DNA of 64,000 nucleotides from Ryuthela nishihirai (taxonomy: Eukaryota; Arthropoda; Arachnida; Araneae; Heptathelidae): assembly GCA_038380435.1 (NCBI GenBank), contig JAWZYU010000004.1, positions 20,000,001-20,064,000 on the forward strand. The letters run 5' to 3'. The notes under the pieces are model-generated. The model ran no database searches, had not been told where the DNA came from, and saw nothing but the letters and a program-made list of their open reading frames with translations. This document shows, in pieces, positions 1-10,030 of this stretch (the stretch's first letter is position 1; each line of letters begins with the position of its first letter). The position numbers and the translations under genes are program-made.

Positions 1-1058
1 GGTTTCGTACAGATGGAGCAAAAGGCAAATAAATATTTTGGTTGTCGAATTAACCTCAAGAATTATTTTAAGGGTTGCTTTCGTTTTCTTGCATTCGCGT
101 TTTGAACTGTTTTCTAAGAATATGAAAACGATTATTGTAAGGCAAAAATTAAGCTATTGTTATCATTAAAAATAATAATTGATGATTTTCTGTTTCACAG
201 ACCAGAACCTCAATTGTTTCAAATCAACGTGTTGTGCAAAGCATCTATTGTGATGCAATGTCAGGTGAGGTTCTTTTCATTGGCTTGGCAACAAAAGTTT
301 GAATTTCGCAACATTTCACTCAACAAATCAAGGCAAACGAGTTTCGTTTATTGTTACATCATTTCCGAAAGATAAAATACGTCATCAAATACAAACTGAA
401 ACAACTAACTACCAGGACTTATTTGTTTAAGATTAAAGCTCGTCCCTCATCAATGGGGATGATTTCATTTTTCCTTTGTCTAGGAGAGTTGCCGAAGCCT
501 TTTTTTTTCTCTTGCTGTGATGAGTGTTCAACAAATCAACTGAAATAATTCCGTTCATCAATTCTGTCAAAGTGCTCTTCCTCTTCCCTTTTAAGCATGC
601 GGATGTTCCGCCGCTCTTCGACATTTTCAGGACGACGAACTTTAAAAGAACCCGTAGCGCTCTCGTGTTTCCCCACCAGTTCCCTTTCTAATGACTCCTT
701 TCTGGTTGTTTCCCTTTCATTATTCTTTGTTCTTCGCTTGTGGCTAGAAAACAACTCATCAATTGGCCCGTTTAGTTTTCCTTTTCGGTGGCTTGTTTTT
801 CGCTCTTCTTCGTCGCTACGCATTTAATGAAGAGTCTGTTACTTCCGCTACTTGCAAACAGTTACCGGAAGAAATTTCATTATTTTTTTTCTATACTGTG
901 ATAAAGAAATTCCTTTTCCGAAATCTAGAATGCTTACAGCTCCATGATTAATAAAATGCTTTAATTGGATTTGTGTTGAAGATGCTTTTTAAACATTTCT
1001 TAATTTCATTTATTAAGAATTAAATATCCTAGTTAAAACATTTTGTCAGATATTCTTT
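1..1058. other. Non-genic stretch with one charged open frame
   Basis: I recognise no gene. It lies downstream of the last visible aminopeptidase exon, so probably in the following intron. On the minus strand, 823-536 is a purine-rich open frame of 95 codons, very rich in Glu, Lys and Arg, and a second charged frame lies at 624-433. Neither has a recognisable motif or clear splice sites. They may be a decayed element or a purine-rich coincidence. Confidence 0.3.
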
Positions 1059-1071
1059 TGATCTATTAGAA

Positions 1072-1462
1072 TTGGATTGTTTTACCTCTATAAAAGCGGC
1101 ACTTTTTTTGCACACCATGGGCTAAATGGCCAGGTCACAAGGACCCCGAAGGTTCAGAGAAGATTGGGGGAGGAGACCCACTGGAACAGCTGTTGGGAGA
1201 CAGATGGTAGCCTCCCGTCAAGGCCATCCAGCGTGTTCTTTGACGTGAAAAAGATATAGTTCTCCCGCACACCGAACCAAGGCTTAACGTCCCATCCAAC
1301 GGACGGGGGCCTTTCCAAGCCCATCGGTGTCCCCTACTAACCGTGGGCAGGGCGGGGAATTTTGCGGAGATAAATCTCAACGCTGACCCAGCTGGGACTC
1401 GAACCTGGGAATTGGAGATTACGAGCCTGGCGCCCTACCGACTGAGCCGCCACTCCAGCCTC
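1072..1462 (-). mobile_element. SINE family A copy with target-site duplication
   Basis: A roughly 390-bp tRNA-derived SINE. Read on the minus strand it starts with a tRNA-like head (box A around TGGCTCAGTCGG, box B like GGTTCGAGTCC) and ends in an AACC-type tail. It is flanked by the 13-bp direct repeat TGATCTATTAGAA at 1059-1071 and 1463-1475, the mark of target-primed retrotransposition. More than a dozen other copies lie in this window. Confidence 0.9.
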
Positions 1463-1475
1463 TGATCTATTAGAA

Positions 1476-1885
1476 ACTTCATGAATTAGATTGCATATAG
1501 GTTATCGCCTATAATTTTACATCCCTGTTGTTTGTTATTCTGTATATTTCACTCAGGTCTTTTACACACGAATCTCCTTTTTTATTTTTGTTTATATCAT
1601 TTTTTGCATGTTCTTTTTACCCTTATGTACCTTTTTTATTTGCGCCTTTTTTTACTATTATTTTATACTTAAGTTAAAGGTATTCATGTCTTTTTATTTT
1701 TTATTGTTTGGTGCATATTTCCCTTTTCACGAAACTTTCTCAGTTCTATCGAACTGGCAGTAAAATGGAGATGAAAAAAATGGACATTTTAAAATTTGGC
1801 ATTTTTAAACTTGTCGCCCAATGATTGTTACATTTTGAATTTTAAGTATCTTTGCATTTTTATGAGAGAAGAAATATTTCCACGC
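1476..1885. other. AT-rich intergenic or intronic sequence
   Basis: Poly-T-rich sequence without a gene, tRNA or clear repeat. I see nothing functional. Confidence 0.5.
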
Positions 1886-1886
1886 A

Positions 1887-2150
1887 TCCCCACCCCGTGG
1901 CCAAGTGGTTAGCGCTCTTGGCTGCAGATCAAAGAGACCCGGGTTCTAGCCCTGGATAAATCGTTGAAATTTCTGTGTTGTTTTTCTGCTGAGATCTCAC
2001 TTTACTACAAAACTTCTCTATCTCGTATTATATCTAGATGACAGGAGCCTGTTAGAGTTCTTGTCAGACCTCTGTGTTGTTTTTCTGCTATGGCACATCC
2101 AGATCATCTCTATGATATACCAAAGAGGTCTGACAAGCTGCTATCACACG
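1887..2150 (+). mobile_element. SINE family B copy, diverged
   Basis: It begins with a tRNA-like head of Ser/Leu type (GTGGCCAAGTGGTTAGCGC, then a box B-like GGGTTCTAGCC). It continues with the body shared with the copy at 30213-30419: the TTTTTCTGCTGAG block and the AGGAGCCTGT...CAGACCTCTGTG block. The 3' part is rearranged and a short inverted piece (AGAGGTCTGACAAG) follows. It is an old copy, ending about 75 bp from aminopeptidase exon 5. Confidence 0.75.
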
Positions 2151-2224
2151 GATTCTTGAAGAATAACATTAATTTTTTCATATCTAATATAAAATATCAA
2201 ACATTGAATATATGTATGCTTTAC

Positions 2225-2379
2225 CTGATGAGCCAGTTCATGAGCGACAACAACTGTGACGAACACCTTATCTTCAGATGATGACCTTTTGGGGTCATAG
2301 AGAAGAGCCGATTCCTCGTAGATGATTAGTCCCCAATTCTCCATGGCAGCAAACAGGAAATCCGGGACAGCCACCATAT
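2225..2379 (-). CDS. M1 aminopeptidase, visible exon 5 (catalytic exopeptidase and zinc motifs)
   Basis: Exon of the membrane aminopeptidase whose first coding exon lies at 26466-27286. It encodes residues 390-441: MVAVPDFLF, then AAMEN (400-404) and [15 protein letters not shown], ending in [14 protein letters not shown] (436-440) is the HEXXH zinc-binding and catalytic motif; the Glu of AAMEN is 33 residues before its first His, the usual M1 spacing. The acceptor is TTTTAG/AT and the donor CAG/GTAAAG. The incoming phase 1 completes an Asp codon and the outgoing phase is 0. The next exon, with the third zinc ligand, should start with WFGN or similar and lies outside the window. Oddly, the family's GAMEN motif has Ala for the first Gly. 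Family identity is secure; the exact member (aminopeptidase N, glutamyl aminopeptidase or TRH-degrading type) is not. Confidence 0.95.
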
Positions 2380-2383
2380 CTAA

Positions 2384-3300
2384 AAGACATTTTTGTATTC
2401 CATATACATTTATGCTACATTTTAATAATCACTGAAATACAATCATTTGTAAAATTAAAACGAGAATAATCTTGATGAATTAATATTAGTGTTTGAAGAT
2501 GCATTTATAACTTAATGTAACATAAGTTTTTTTATCCATTGGGCATTAAAAATCTCATTTAAAGTAAAACTATTTTGGGAGGAAAATATAGTTTGAATGT
2601 TGTAATCAAACTTAATTTTCCTCCCAAAATAGTTTTATACTGAATGCGAAATGTCAATTAAATATTTCAGGCAGTTAAAAATAACACATGGCTAGGAAAG
2701 CTTCAGATAGACATGAGTAATTAAAAACTTTCAGTGTTCGATTAATTTCCCCACAACGAAACGAAAAGTGGTTGGATGCAAAAGTTTCAATCATTTTTCA
2801 ATATTTTGGAATCTGCTTCAGATTGTAGCTTCTGTAGCTCGTCAACGAGATCAACACCTATCGGATCCAACGTTCCCTCAACATGCCTGCCAAACGATCC
2901 GAAGCGAAAGAAGCTGGTGTTCGATTTAGTGCTCACTCAAATTCCTTCCACTCAGGACGCTGCGAGAGCTTAAATCGCATTTCTGGTTCTCATAAATTTT
3001 CGCCATTTGCACTTGGAGTGAGCGAACCGTGGCAGTGGGAAAAAAAAAACACTAGTGGCATTTTATTTAACGCTTACGAGCCATAAATGCGTGTGCACTA
3101 TATCAGTAGTTTACGCCTTGCATTCAATAAGAAGTGTTTAAAACTCTCATTTGGAGCGAAGGGACCATTAGTTGTGAAGAGATCAGTTAAAGCCTCGATT
3201 CCACCAGGCAGATATTGATTAACTCGTTGTCTGACAGCAGCGAACGAGTCTAAGGTACCTGTTAGGTCAAATGTTTAAAGTTCCAGTACTATTTACTGTA
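2384..3300. other. Intron 4 sequence, no recognised gene
   Basis: Intronic sequence between exons 5 and 4. It contains a long hairpin (2565-2637) and, on the minus strand at about 3255-3110, an open stretch reading AAVRQRVNQYLPGGIEALTD, which looks like coding sequence but which I cannot identify. No gene is called. Confidence 0.4.
2565..2637. repeat. Inverted repeat, 23-bp perfect arms
   Basis: The arm at 2565-2587 (starting TAAAACTATTTTGGGAGG) is exactly complementary to 2615-2637. The 27-bp centre carries a second, shorter inverted pair (AGTTTGA/TCAAACT). It could be a small MITE or a hairpin insertion. Confidence 0.8.
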
Positions 3301-3483
3301 CAGTCGATCAAAAAAATATCCGAACACTATGGTTGATTACAGAATTCAGAAAACATTAGCTGGCAACCTTCGTTTACGTACACGAAGGTTGCCAAATCAC
3401 TAATGTCTAAAACAATCGTTGCCATATATTTTTTCTGAATTCTGTAATCAACCATAGTGTTCGGATACTTTTTTGAATGACTG
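3301..3483. mobile_element. Palindromic Tc1/mariner-type MITE
   Basis: A 183-bp element flanked by TA on both sides (3299-3300, 3484-3485). The ends are inverted: CAGTC..TCAAAAAA.TATCCGAACAC on the left and the complement on the right, ending in GACTG. The two halves are nearly complementary along their length, with ACCTTCGT..ACGAAGGT in the middle. There is no coding capacity. A second full copy lies at 63515-63727. Confidence 0.88.
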
Positions 3484-3547
3484 TAGGTGGTCATATTATT
3501 CTGATACTAGATCGTGTGGGCTCACTCACGGAAATATTGAGCATGTG

Positions 3548-3650
3548 CAGTTACCGTTCACAGCAAACTGGAGCGTGTGCAGTAACTGCACACGCTCCAG
3601 TTTGCTGTGAACGGTAACTGGAGCGTGTACAGTTGCTGTACACGCTCCAG
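3548..3650. repeat. Two consecutive perfect palindromes
   Basis: Arms 3548-3583 and 3585-3620 are perfectly complementary over 36 bp with a 1-bp spacer. A second hairpin follows directly, arms 3618-3632 and 3636-3650 (15 bp, loop TTG), reusing the GAGCGTGTRCAG sequence of the first. The structure lies between two copies of the same MITE. Confidence 0.92.
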
Positions 3651-3782
3651 ATATTTTTCCTGAATTCTGTAATCACGTTACACGGAGGTTGCCAGATCAC
3701 TAATGTCTATAAAAATCGTTGCCAGATTTTTTTTCTGAATTCTGTAATCAACCATAGTGTTCGGATACTTTTTGAGCGACTG
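3651..3782. mobile_element. Rearranged MITE copy
   Basis: The right half matches the MITE at 3301-3483, from the CTGAATTCTGTAATCAACC segment to GCGACTG followed by TA (3783-3784). The left half is not the expected inverted arm. It is a second, same-orientation piece of the right arm, so this copy is rearranged and abuts the palindromes at 3548-3650. Confidence 0.7.
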
Positions 3783-3923
3783 TACTTTACGTTTGCAAAA
3801 ATTGTAACGGTTGTTAAGAATGACAATTAAAATCTTGTTGCTTCTTAGGGAAAGTATTTAAATAGTAGCGAAATTATCTCCAACAGTGATGCTGAAATAT
3901 GATAGCAAACTATATTATATATC

Positions 3924-4056
3924 TGTCTCCCAACAGCTGTTCCAATGGGTCCCCTCTCCCAACCTTCTCTGAGCCTTCGGGGTCCATGTGACCTGGCCAT
4001 TTAGCCCATGGTGTAGAAAAAAGTGCCGCTCAGAGGTAAAACAACCCAACAACCGA
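3924..4056 (+). mobile_element. SINE family A, 5'-truncated
   Basis: The last ~130 bp of the SINE: from CTGTCTCCCAACAGCTGTTCC through GGCCATTTAGCCCATGG to the AACAACCCAAC tail. The tRNA head is missing. It lies directly before an older copy. Confidence 0.8.
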
Positions 4057-4061
4057 CCCAA

Positions 4062-4385
4062 CCGCGCCTACGTTGAGAATTTTCTCCGCTGATTCCTGTT
4101 CTTCGCTTGATGAGAAAGAGGGCATCGTTGAATTTCGAAAGGCTGCCGTTCGTCGGTTGGGACGTTGAAAGGTTGCTCCGTGTGCAGGAGAGAGACATAC
4201 CTTGTGCACGTTAAAGAACATGTTCGATGTCATTGAGAGTAAGTTTCGTGTTTTCTGACATCTCTCCAGTGGATCCCCTTGCCTCAATCTTCTTTGAGTT
4301 TTTCGGTTCTTTGTGCCCTGGCCATTTAGCCTATTACGTACAAAAAAGTGAGTTTCGCTTAGAGCTAAAACGACCCAAACAAGAG
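4062..4385 (+). mobile_element. SINE family A, old diverged copy
   Basis: It is recognisable by blocks in the right order: CGTTGAGAATTTTCTCCGC, GTCGGTTGGGACGTT, CTTGTGCACGTTAAAGAACATG, TCTCCAGTGGATCCCC, GGCCATTTAGCC and AAAACGACCC. It is clearly more diverged than its neighbour. Confidence 0.7.
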
Positions 4386-4389
4386 AGAG

Positions 4390-4799
4390 CCATTACAAGG
4401 ATGGGGTTTGAGCCCACAAGCTTTAAATTAGCTTACTTTTATAGCATTTAGTATAAATACATAGGAGTTTGAGTCCTAAAAAAATGAAAACATTATTGCT
4501 AAGTAAAAGGTAAATCCATTATCTATAAAATCAGAATAGCCCTTTTTCAGGCATCTTACTAATAAATAGAAGGCTTATTTTAAAATTTATTTATATATTT
4601 ATTATCTATTTTAATTTAAATATCAGTAACTCATAAAGTTATGTTGAATCAGCTAATTAAAGGTAACAAAACTCGATGTTACATATATTGTAAAAAATAA
4701 GGAAATAAAAAAAAGTAAATTTTCATAATATGAAAATTTAAGTAACATATTTACATTAAACTGTTGGTTACATTTCTTTAAAAATCTTGATTCTTTTAA
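4390..4799. other. Very AT-rich sequence before the 12S-like segment
   Basis: No gene. The composition and the adjacent mitochondrial 12S sequence make it possible that part of this is also mitochondrial (tRNA or control region), but I cannot recognise a specific mitochondrial gene here. Confidence 0.35.
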
Positions 4800-5280
4800 T
4801 CTTAGTATTTTACACTATTTTTATTCAGAAATGTAGATGGGTTTTATATAAACTCCAAATTGTATAGTGATTTGGAGTATATATAAAACCATAGATGTTT
4901 AACATCAAAAAAGTTTAAACACAACTTATTTTATGCTTTAACAGTTATTTAGATTTAAAATTCAGGACGAGAACTAAATAGCCTTTTGATATGAATATAC
5001 ACAGAGAAATAGTTTTTATGCCCGTCCAAATACGTGCCAGCCGCCGCGGTTATACGAGGGGGCATAGTGTAATTAATAAAAATAATATTATACGGTTTTT
5101 AAATTTTTAGTGCTTTTGGGGTGAAATCTGATTTTTAAAAGTGTGAAAGATCCAAAATTATTTTAAACCAAGATTTCTAATTAGGATTAGATACCCTATT
5201 AAGCTTGGGTCTATTAAGGTAGTAGATTTTATTGAAACCTAAGTATTTTGGCGGTTTCTAATCTTATTAGAGGAGCTTGC
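4800..5280 (+). pseudogene. NUMT: partial mitochondrial 12S (small subunit) rRNA
   Basis: The core is unmistakable small-subunit rRNA of arthropod mitochondrial type: GTGCCAGCCGCCGCGGTTAT (5034-5053), TTAGGATTAGATACCCTATT (5181-5200), and AAGTATTTTGGCGGTTTCTA followed by AGAGGAGCTTGC up to 5280. Order and spacing are those of mitochondrial 12S. The gene's 3' third is absent, so the similarity stops abruptly near 5280 and a SINE follows. The 5' boundary is uncertain: 4800-5010 is AT-rich, with a 21-bp near-perfect hairpin at 4840-4890, and may be the 5' domain. It lies in intron 4 of a nuclear gene, so it is a nuclear insertion and not functional rRNA. Confidence 0.9.
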
Positions 5281-5397
5281 AATGGCCTCTAAAATAAATT
5301 CGAATTCCAAAATAAATTAGGGCGCCTAATGAGATTTTTCTTACCAACTGAATCAACATTGCCGGTGAGAATCTTCCTTTGAAATGATGTAGGCTTT

Positions 5398-5615
5398 TTT
5401 ATCTCTGAGAGGCACCCTTTTGAATACAGTGGGCTAAAATGGCAAGGTCATAAGGACTCCGAGGGCTCAGAGAAGGTTGGGGGGAAGGAATCCACTGAAG
5501 AGCGATACAATGCAGATTGTAGCTCCCATCAACGCCATCCAGCATGGCTCTCCTGCACACGGGCCACGGCTTTACGTCCCATCCGAAGGAAGGGCAACCT
5601 ATCCATGCCCATCCA
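5398..5615 (-). mobile_element. SINE family A, diverged fragment
   Basis: Inverted SINE A with CTCTGAGAGGCAC, GGGCTAAAATGGCAAGGTCA, GGCTCAGAGAAGGTTGGGG and ACGGGCCACGGCTTTACGTC blocks. The tRNA head is missing or too diverged to see. Confidence 0.75.
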
Positions 5616-6170
5616 CCGATGTATCCTTAAGAATTCTTGGAAATACATAATAGTATGATGCTATTTTTTTAAAAATCAAAGATATTTTTCGGAAAACTTA
5701 AAGTTCTCAATGAACTAGTTGATTACTGAAGACCACAATTTCATAATCAGCTTTGTTTATGACTTATATCCAAAATATCAAAAATCCTTTCTATGAAGGT
5801 CAGCCTACAATATCTTTGGTCCCACGGAAAATTAATATAATAAGCGTATTCATTTTTGGTTACTTAGGAGACCAGATAACATTGAAAGTAAAGTCGAATT
5901 GATATAATGACATCATTTGCTGTGTTGTAGGAATACGAAGTTGATAGGAATGAATCGCCTCCTTCGCCTCCTTCGCCTCCTCTTGATTTCTCAACCATCA
6001 CCCCTGACCCCTTTTTGACCTTGAACGCGGCACGGGATCTGAAACTTCTTAATGTTTCTGATATAGACGACCCGAAATATCTCTAAGCAACCAATTCTCA
6101 CTTTTCTAGCACATAGAGATTTCACCTCTGGCCTCGATTCATAAGGTTATTTTGAGAGAGAAAGAATCGG
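5616..6170. other. Intron 4 sequence
   Basis: No gene, tRNA or SINE. A short CCTTCGCCTCCTTCGCCTCC repeat lies near 5960. I see nothing else. Confidence 0.4.
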
Positions 6171-6176
6171 TCTTAC

Positions 6177-6297
6177 CTGTCTTTGGTAAAGGATAAGGAA
6201 CTCCAAAGAAATCCTCATAAAAAGTAAGAAGAGCTGGGCCTGTCGACTGAGCGTATTCCGCGAATCGGATGGCTGACGGACGACTCCAAACCTGGAA
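6177..6297 (-). CDS. M1 aminopeptidase, visible exon 4
   Basis: Encodes residues 350-389, beginning FQVWSRPSAIRFAEYA and ending TFYEDFFGVPYPLPKT. This is the M1 segment between the MSTYL strand and the (L/I)PDF...AMEN loop; YPLPK is the typical motif just before it. The donor is ACAG/GTAAGA, leaving phase 1. There are two in-frame acceptors, TCCCAG/TTCCAG (used here) and TTCCAG/GTTTGG six bases downstream, so the first two residues (FQ) are uncertain. The splice junction to exon 5 restores [10 protein letters not shown]. Confidence 0.92.
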
Positions 6298-6629
6298 CTG
6301 GGAGGAAACATCCATTTGATTTATTTAGGATTTAAATAAATTTGATCATTCACTAATTCAGAAAATGTGCAAGTTGAAAGATATTTAATATTTTTAACAC
6401 ATTCACTGCAGTCGATGATCTTAATCGTTTCCTGAATAATATATGTTTTTTTTCAACAGTGTTTCGCATTCATTGAATTCAGAAATAGGGAAGTTCTGTT
6501 TTTTTTGGCAGTGAAAGTGATAAAATACATTTTCAGACAATGCAACAGAAAGTTTTCTTACTCTGGACGAAGCCAAGGTGAAGCTAATTTGGGGAGAAAA
6601 TTTAAGCCTAATTTAACAATCATTAAGTT
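6298..6629. other. Intron 3 sequence next to exon 4
   Basis: About 330 bases of AT-rich intron with no recognisable feature. Confidence 0.4.
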
Positions 6630-8080
6630 ATGTGATGATTGTGCTTAATGGAATTAAGAATCTGGTTGACAGGCAATTGCGTGATGAGCAATGCGGATTC
6701 AGAAATGGTAGGAGGTGTGTAGATTAAATATTTTCACTCTGGCAGATTCTTGAGAAAGGTTTAGAGTTTCAGAAACCTTTGGTTGCTAGCTTTGTTGATT
6801 TCAGAAAGGCTTTCGACTCTGTGGATCGTCATAATTTGTGGTTGATTGTGATATCCTATGGAATACCAGACAAGTTAGTTAACATAATGAAAGCTCTCTA
6901 TAATAACACTGAGTCGTGTGTGAGAGTTGGTAAGGCTTGTAGCAATTGATTTAGCATTGCATCTAGTGTTCGACAAGGGTGCATTTTGTCTCCTTTTCTC
7001 TTTAGTTTAGTTATTGATTATGTTTTGCGAAATTCACTGCAAGGAAAAGATTTTGGCCTTAAATGGTCTGCAGAACTGCAAATTTCTGATTTAGATTAGC
7101 TGATGATTTAGCCCTTTCGGCAATTGATGTTGATGAGATGAATTCTTTCATTCGAGCTGTTGATGAGATGAATTCTTTCATTCGAGCTGTTGATGAGACT
7201 GGTAGTAGGTAGGTTTGGTTATGAAAAGAGAAAAAACTAAAGTGATGAAAATTGGTCAGGCAGGTTGTGATTCAGTTGATCTGAATGGTTGCAGTCTTGA
7301 GTATGTGTCTTAGTTTAATTATCTTGGAAGCTGTGTAACAGATACTGATGATGTGCGACATGAAATAAACAGACGAATAGGGATTGCTGCCGGGACTTTT
7401 AAGAATCTATGGAGAATGTGGAAAAATAGCCGTATATACCTAAAGACTAAAATTAGACTGTTTTTAGTTTGGTTCTCACTAGGGCTAGTTATATTAGTGA
7501 AACTCGGACGCTTTGTAAATAAGATAACAGGAAACTTGATGTTTTTGAATCTAGATGCTTACGCAGTATCTTGGACATTAGGTGGTTCAACTTTGTAAGT
7601 AATGATAAGGTTAGCAAAAGGAGTCGGCAGCCTCCTTTAAGCAGCATATTGTGCAGAGAGAGACTCCGTTGGTTTGGCCATGTTTCCCTATGGATAATTA
7701 TAGATTAGCGAATAGAGTTTTGAACAGTGCGCCTAAAGGCTTCAGAAAGACATTAGGTGGTTCAACTTTGTAAGTAATGATAAGGTTAGCAAAAGGAGTC
7801 GGCAGCCTCCTTTAAGCAGCATATTGTGCAGAGAGAGACTCCGTTGGTTTGGCCATGTTTCCCTATGGATAATTATAGATTAGCGATTAGGGTTTTGAAC
7901 AGTGCGCCTAAAGGCTTCAGAAAGAGGGGGAGACCTAGGATGTGGTGGGCAGATAATGCCAAACAGAACCTTGTTAGAATTGGTGTGCAGTGGCCAGATG
8001 CAGCAGATGTAGCTCAGGACAGATATATTTAGACAACTAAATTGCATGGTCAGATTGGACCTCCGTAGCCCATGGCTGCT

Positions 8081-8161
<81 letters not shown>

Positions 8162-8182
8162 TGATGATGATGATGATGATAA
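6630..8182 (+). mobile_element. RTE-like LINE, 5'-truncated and mutated
   Basis: The 3' half of the same LINE as 49137-52400. Reverse transcriptase is readable in pieces: FRNGRRC near 6710, SFVDFRKAFDSVDRHNLWL near 6790-6845, GVRQGCILSPFLFSLVIDY (the first part near 6960, mutated) and a DL.LADDLAL region near 7090. The C-terminal part with RLRWFGHV and KGFRKRGRPR follows. It is inactivated by stops and frameshifts. Two internal tandem duplications are visible: 30 bp near 7130-7190 and 175 bp (7575-7749 repeated at 7750-7924). It ends in a long GAT/GAC triplet tract, the short-tandem-repeat tail typical of RTE-type elements. It lies antisense in intron 3 of the aminopeptidase. Confidence 0.88.
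8081..8180. repeat. Triplet microsatellite (GAT)n(GAC)n(GAT)n
   Basis: About 100 bp of uninterrupted triplets in three blocks, GAT, GAC, GAT. It grew from the 3' tail of the RTE-like LINE that ends here. The long Ile/Val and Met/Thr open frames across it are artefacts of the triplets. Confidence 0.97.
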
Positions 8183-10030
8183 AGTTATGTGAACTTTGCA
8201 TATACAGTAAAAAATTGATTATCAATTGCATAGCACGTTTAAAAACGGACTGTACAGAACGTTTTGAAAAATTGCTCCCCATGCATGTATTTGAAAATGA
8301 AAGTGCCACAGGGCGTTGCCAGAAATAGAGCTGAAATTTCAAGGTCATAGCGCAGCACACTATACACTCGATGAGTTATAATTTAATTGTATGCACTTTT
8401 TTACCATTTAAAGATTGTTGTTACTTTTATGTGCAGTCAGTTTATTTTCATAAGTGCCTAATATGCAATTAGTTAAATATTTTTGTTCTAATACTTTATT
8501 TAACATACAATAAAAAAAAATTATATCCATAATAAATATATCTGTATCTGAAATCATTTATCAAGAGTTTCGATTTTCCGAACTACCTAATCCGTAATTA
8601 ATCCGCTTAATTTAGTTTTTATTGAATAAAAATTTCTTAGAATTTACTCATCACCGCATTCATTCTCTTATATCCCCAACCCCTAATTAGCAACTATGGC
8701 ATAAATTGTTGTGAATTCAATCTTTTTACTCTCTTTAGAATTCGCAACATCTCTCTAATTTCCACTCCTGTGGAAGCAATCGACAATTTTCTTCATCACA
8801 GTGATTATGTTCAATACAGAAGAAGCCATTAATGTTCCTAAATATTATCAAATAATTTTAACAATGAAACTGTCAAGAGCATTTATTACTATTTTACTGT
8901 CATCCCTTTTTTATGGGAACCAAGTACATTTCGCAAATCCCTGCATGAATTTTATTAGTGTTATAAGTAGGCCAGGATTCATAGAAAAATCGATGATGAG
9001 TGGGAGCCAAGAAACACAATCGAGCCAAAAAGTGCACAAGGGGCAAGAGACTGGCTTTCCAATGCATATAACATTTCCCCTTCCGTTTTACAGGGCTTTA
9101 AAAAATTTCTTTAAAAAAATGCATGGAACATAAACACCTTTCATAATTTTTCGCCTCATTTATTAGCATTTTGAAAGGGGGTGGTCTGAATTCTGAAATG
9201 GCCCACTTCCCCTCTCCTAGATCTGGTCCTGGTTACAAATAATTCAGTTGGCTCTCTTTACGCACGCTTTCGTTATCCGCATTTTCGCATATTTGATCTT
9301 TTTGGATCACATTAAGGGACTTCGACGATTTTCAATTGTTATTTTTCAAGAGAGCTGCAGGAAAAGGGCAATTTGTAAAAAAGAGACGATTTCCTTCAAA
9401 ATTCCAATTATTTTAGATAAGACTTCTGGTCACTAACCAGAGTGTTGCTGCCGCAGCGAAAATATTCAGATGTTGTTTTTTCCACCCAACAATACATTGC
9501 TTCTCCACCCGACGATCAAGACCTTTTAATCTATTTAACAATGCCGAGAACCTTGTTCACGTTTCTCAGAGAATATGATGCAAAAGATAAACTCAGATCA
9601 CGGAATTCTGGCGCCAAATTAACATCAAGATGTCTGAAATGAACTCACTTCACGTTGAATGAATGAGGTGTGGAAAAAATATGCAGTTGATTAATTTTGA
9701 ATTTAGAGTATTATTTTAATCTTTTTAAGTTGTTGTTGGTATAAATATTTATTGCGCTTTAGTTTTCAAATTCATAGAACATGGGTATATTAATGATTAA
9801 TTTTAAAGCGTCGAATTCTTGTGCATTGCAGAACACAATCTCTGTAATGCATGTTGTCCCGTTTTATGCGAATTCGATATACGCGGCGATTATTACGAAC
9901 GAAACTCCGGCGCATAATGGGAATCAATTGACACTCAGCATTCATAATCATAATACCAGAATTATAATGCACTGGATACTGTTTCACATTTGGCGACAGA
10001 CTTTTGCAAATGAGGTTTTATGATTTAGAG
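8183..10030. other. Intron 3 sequence with repeat remnants
   Basis: No gene recognised. 8975-9225 resembles 31405-31558 (shared blocks AATCGAGCCA, CAAGAGRCTGG, ATAACATTT.CCC), so it is an unclassified interspersed repeat. 8680-8740 resembles 19150-19200 (TTRGCAACTATGG.ATAAAT). Several frames of 60-110 codons exist without motifs. Confidence 0.4.

Noticed and set aside
5034..5200. A functional rRNA gene
   Set aside because: It is mitochondrial 12S type, truncated at the 3' side and embedded in a nuclear intron.
8037..8360. Open frames with long Ile/Val or Met/Thr runs
   Set aside because: They are translations of the GAT/GAC triplet microsatellite at the LINE tail.
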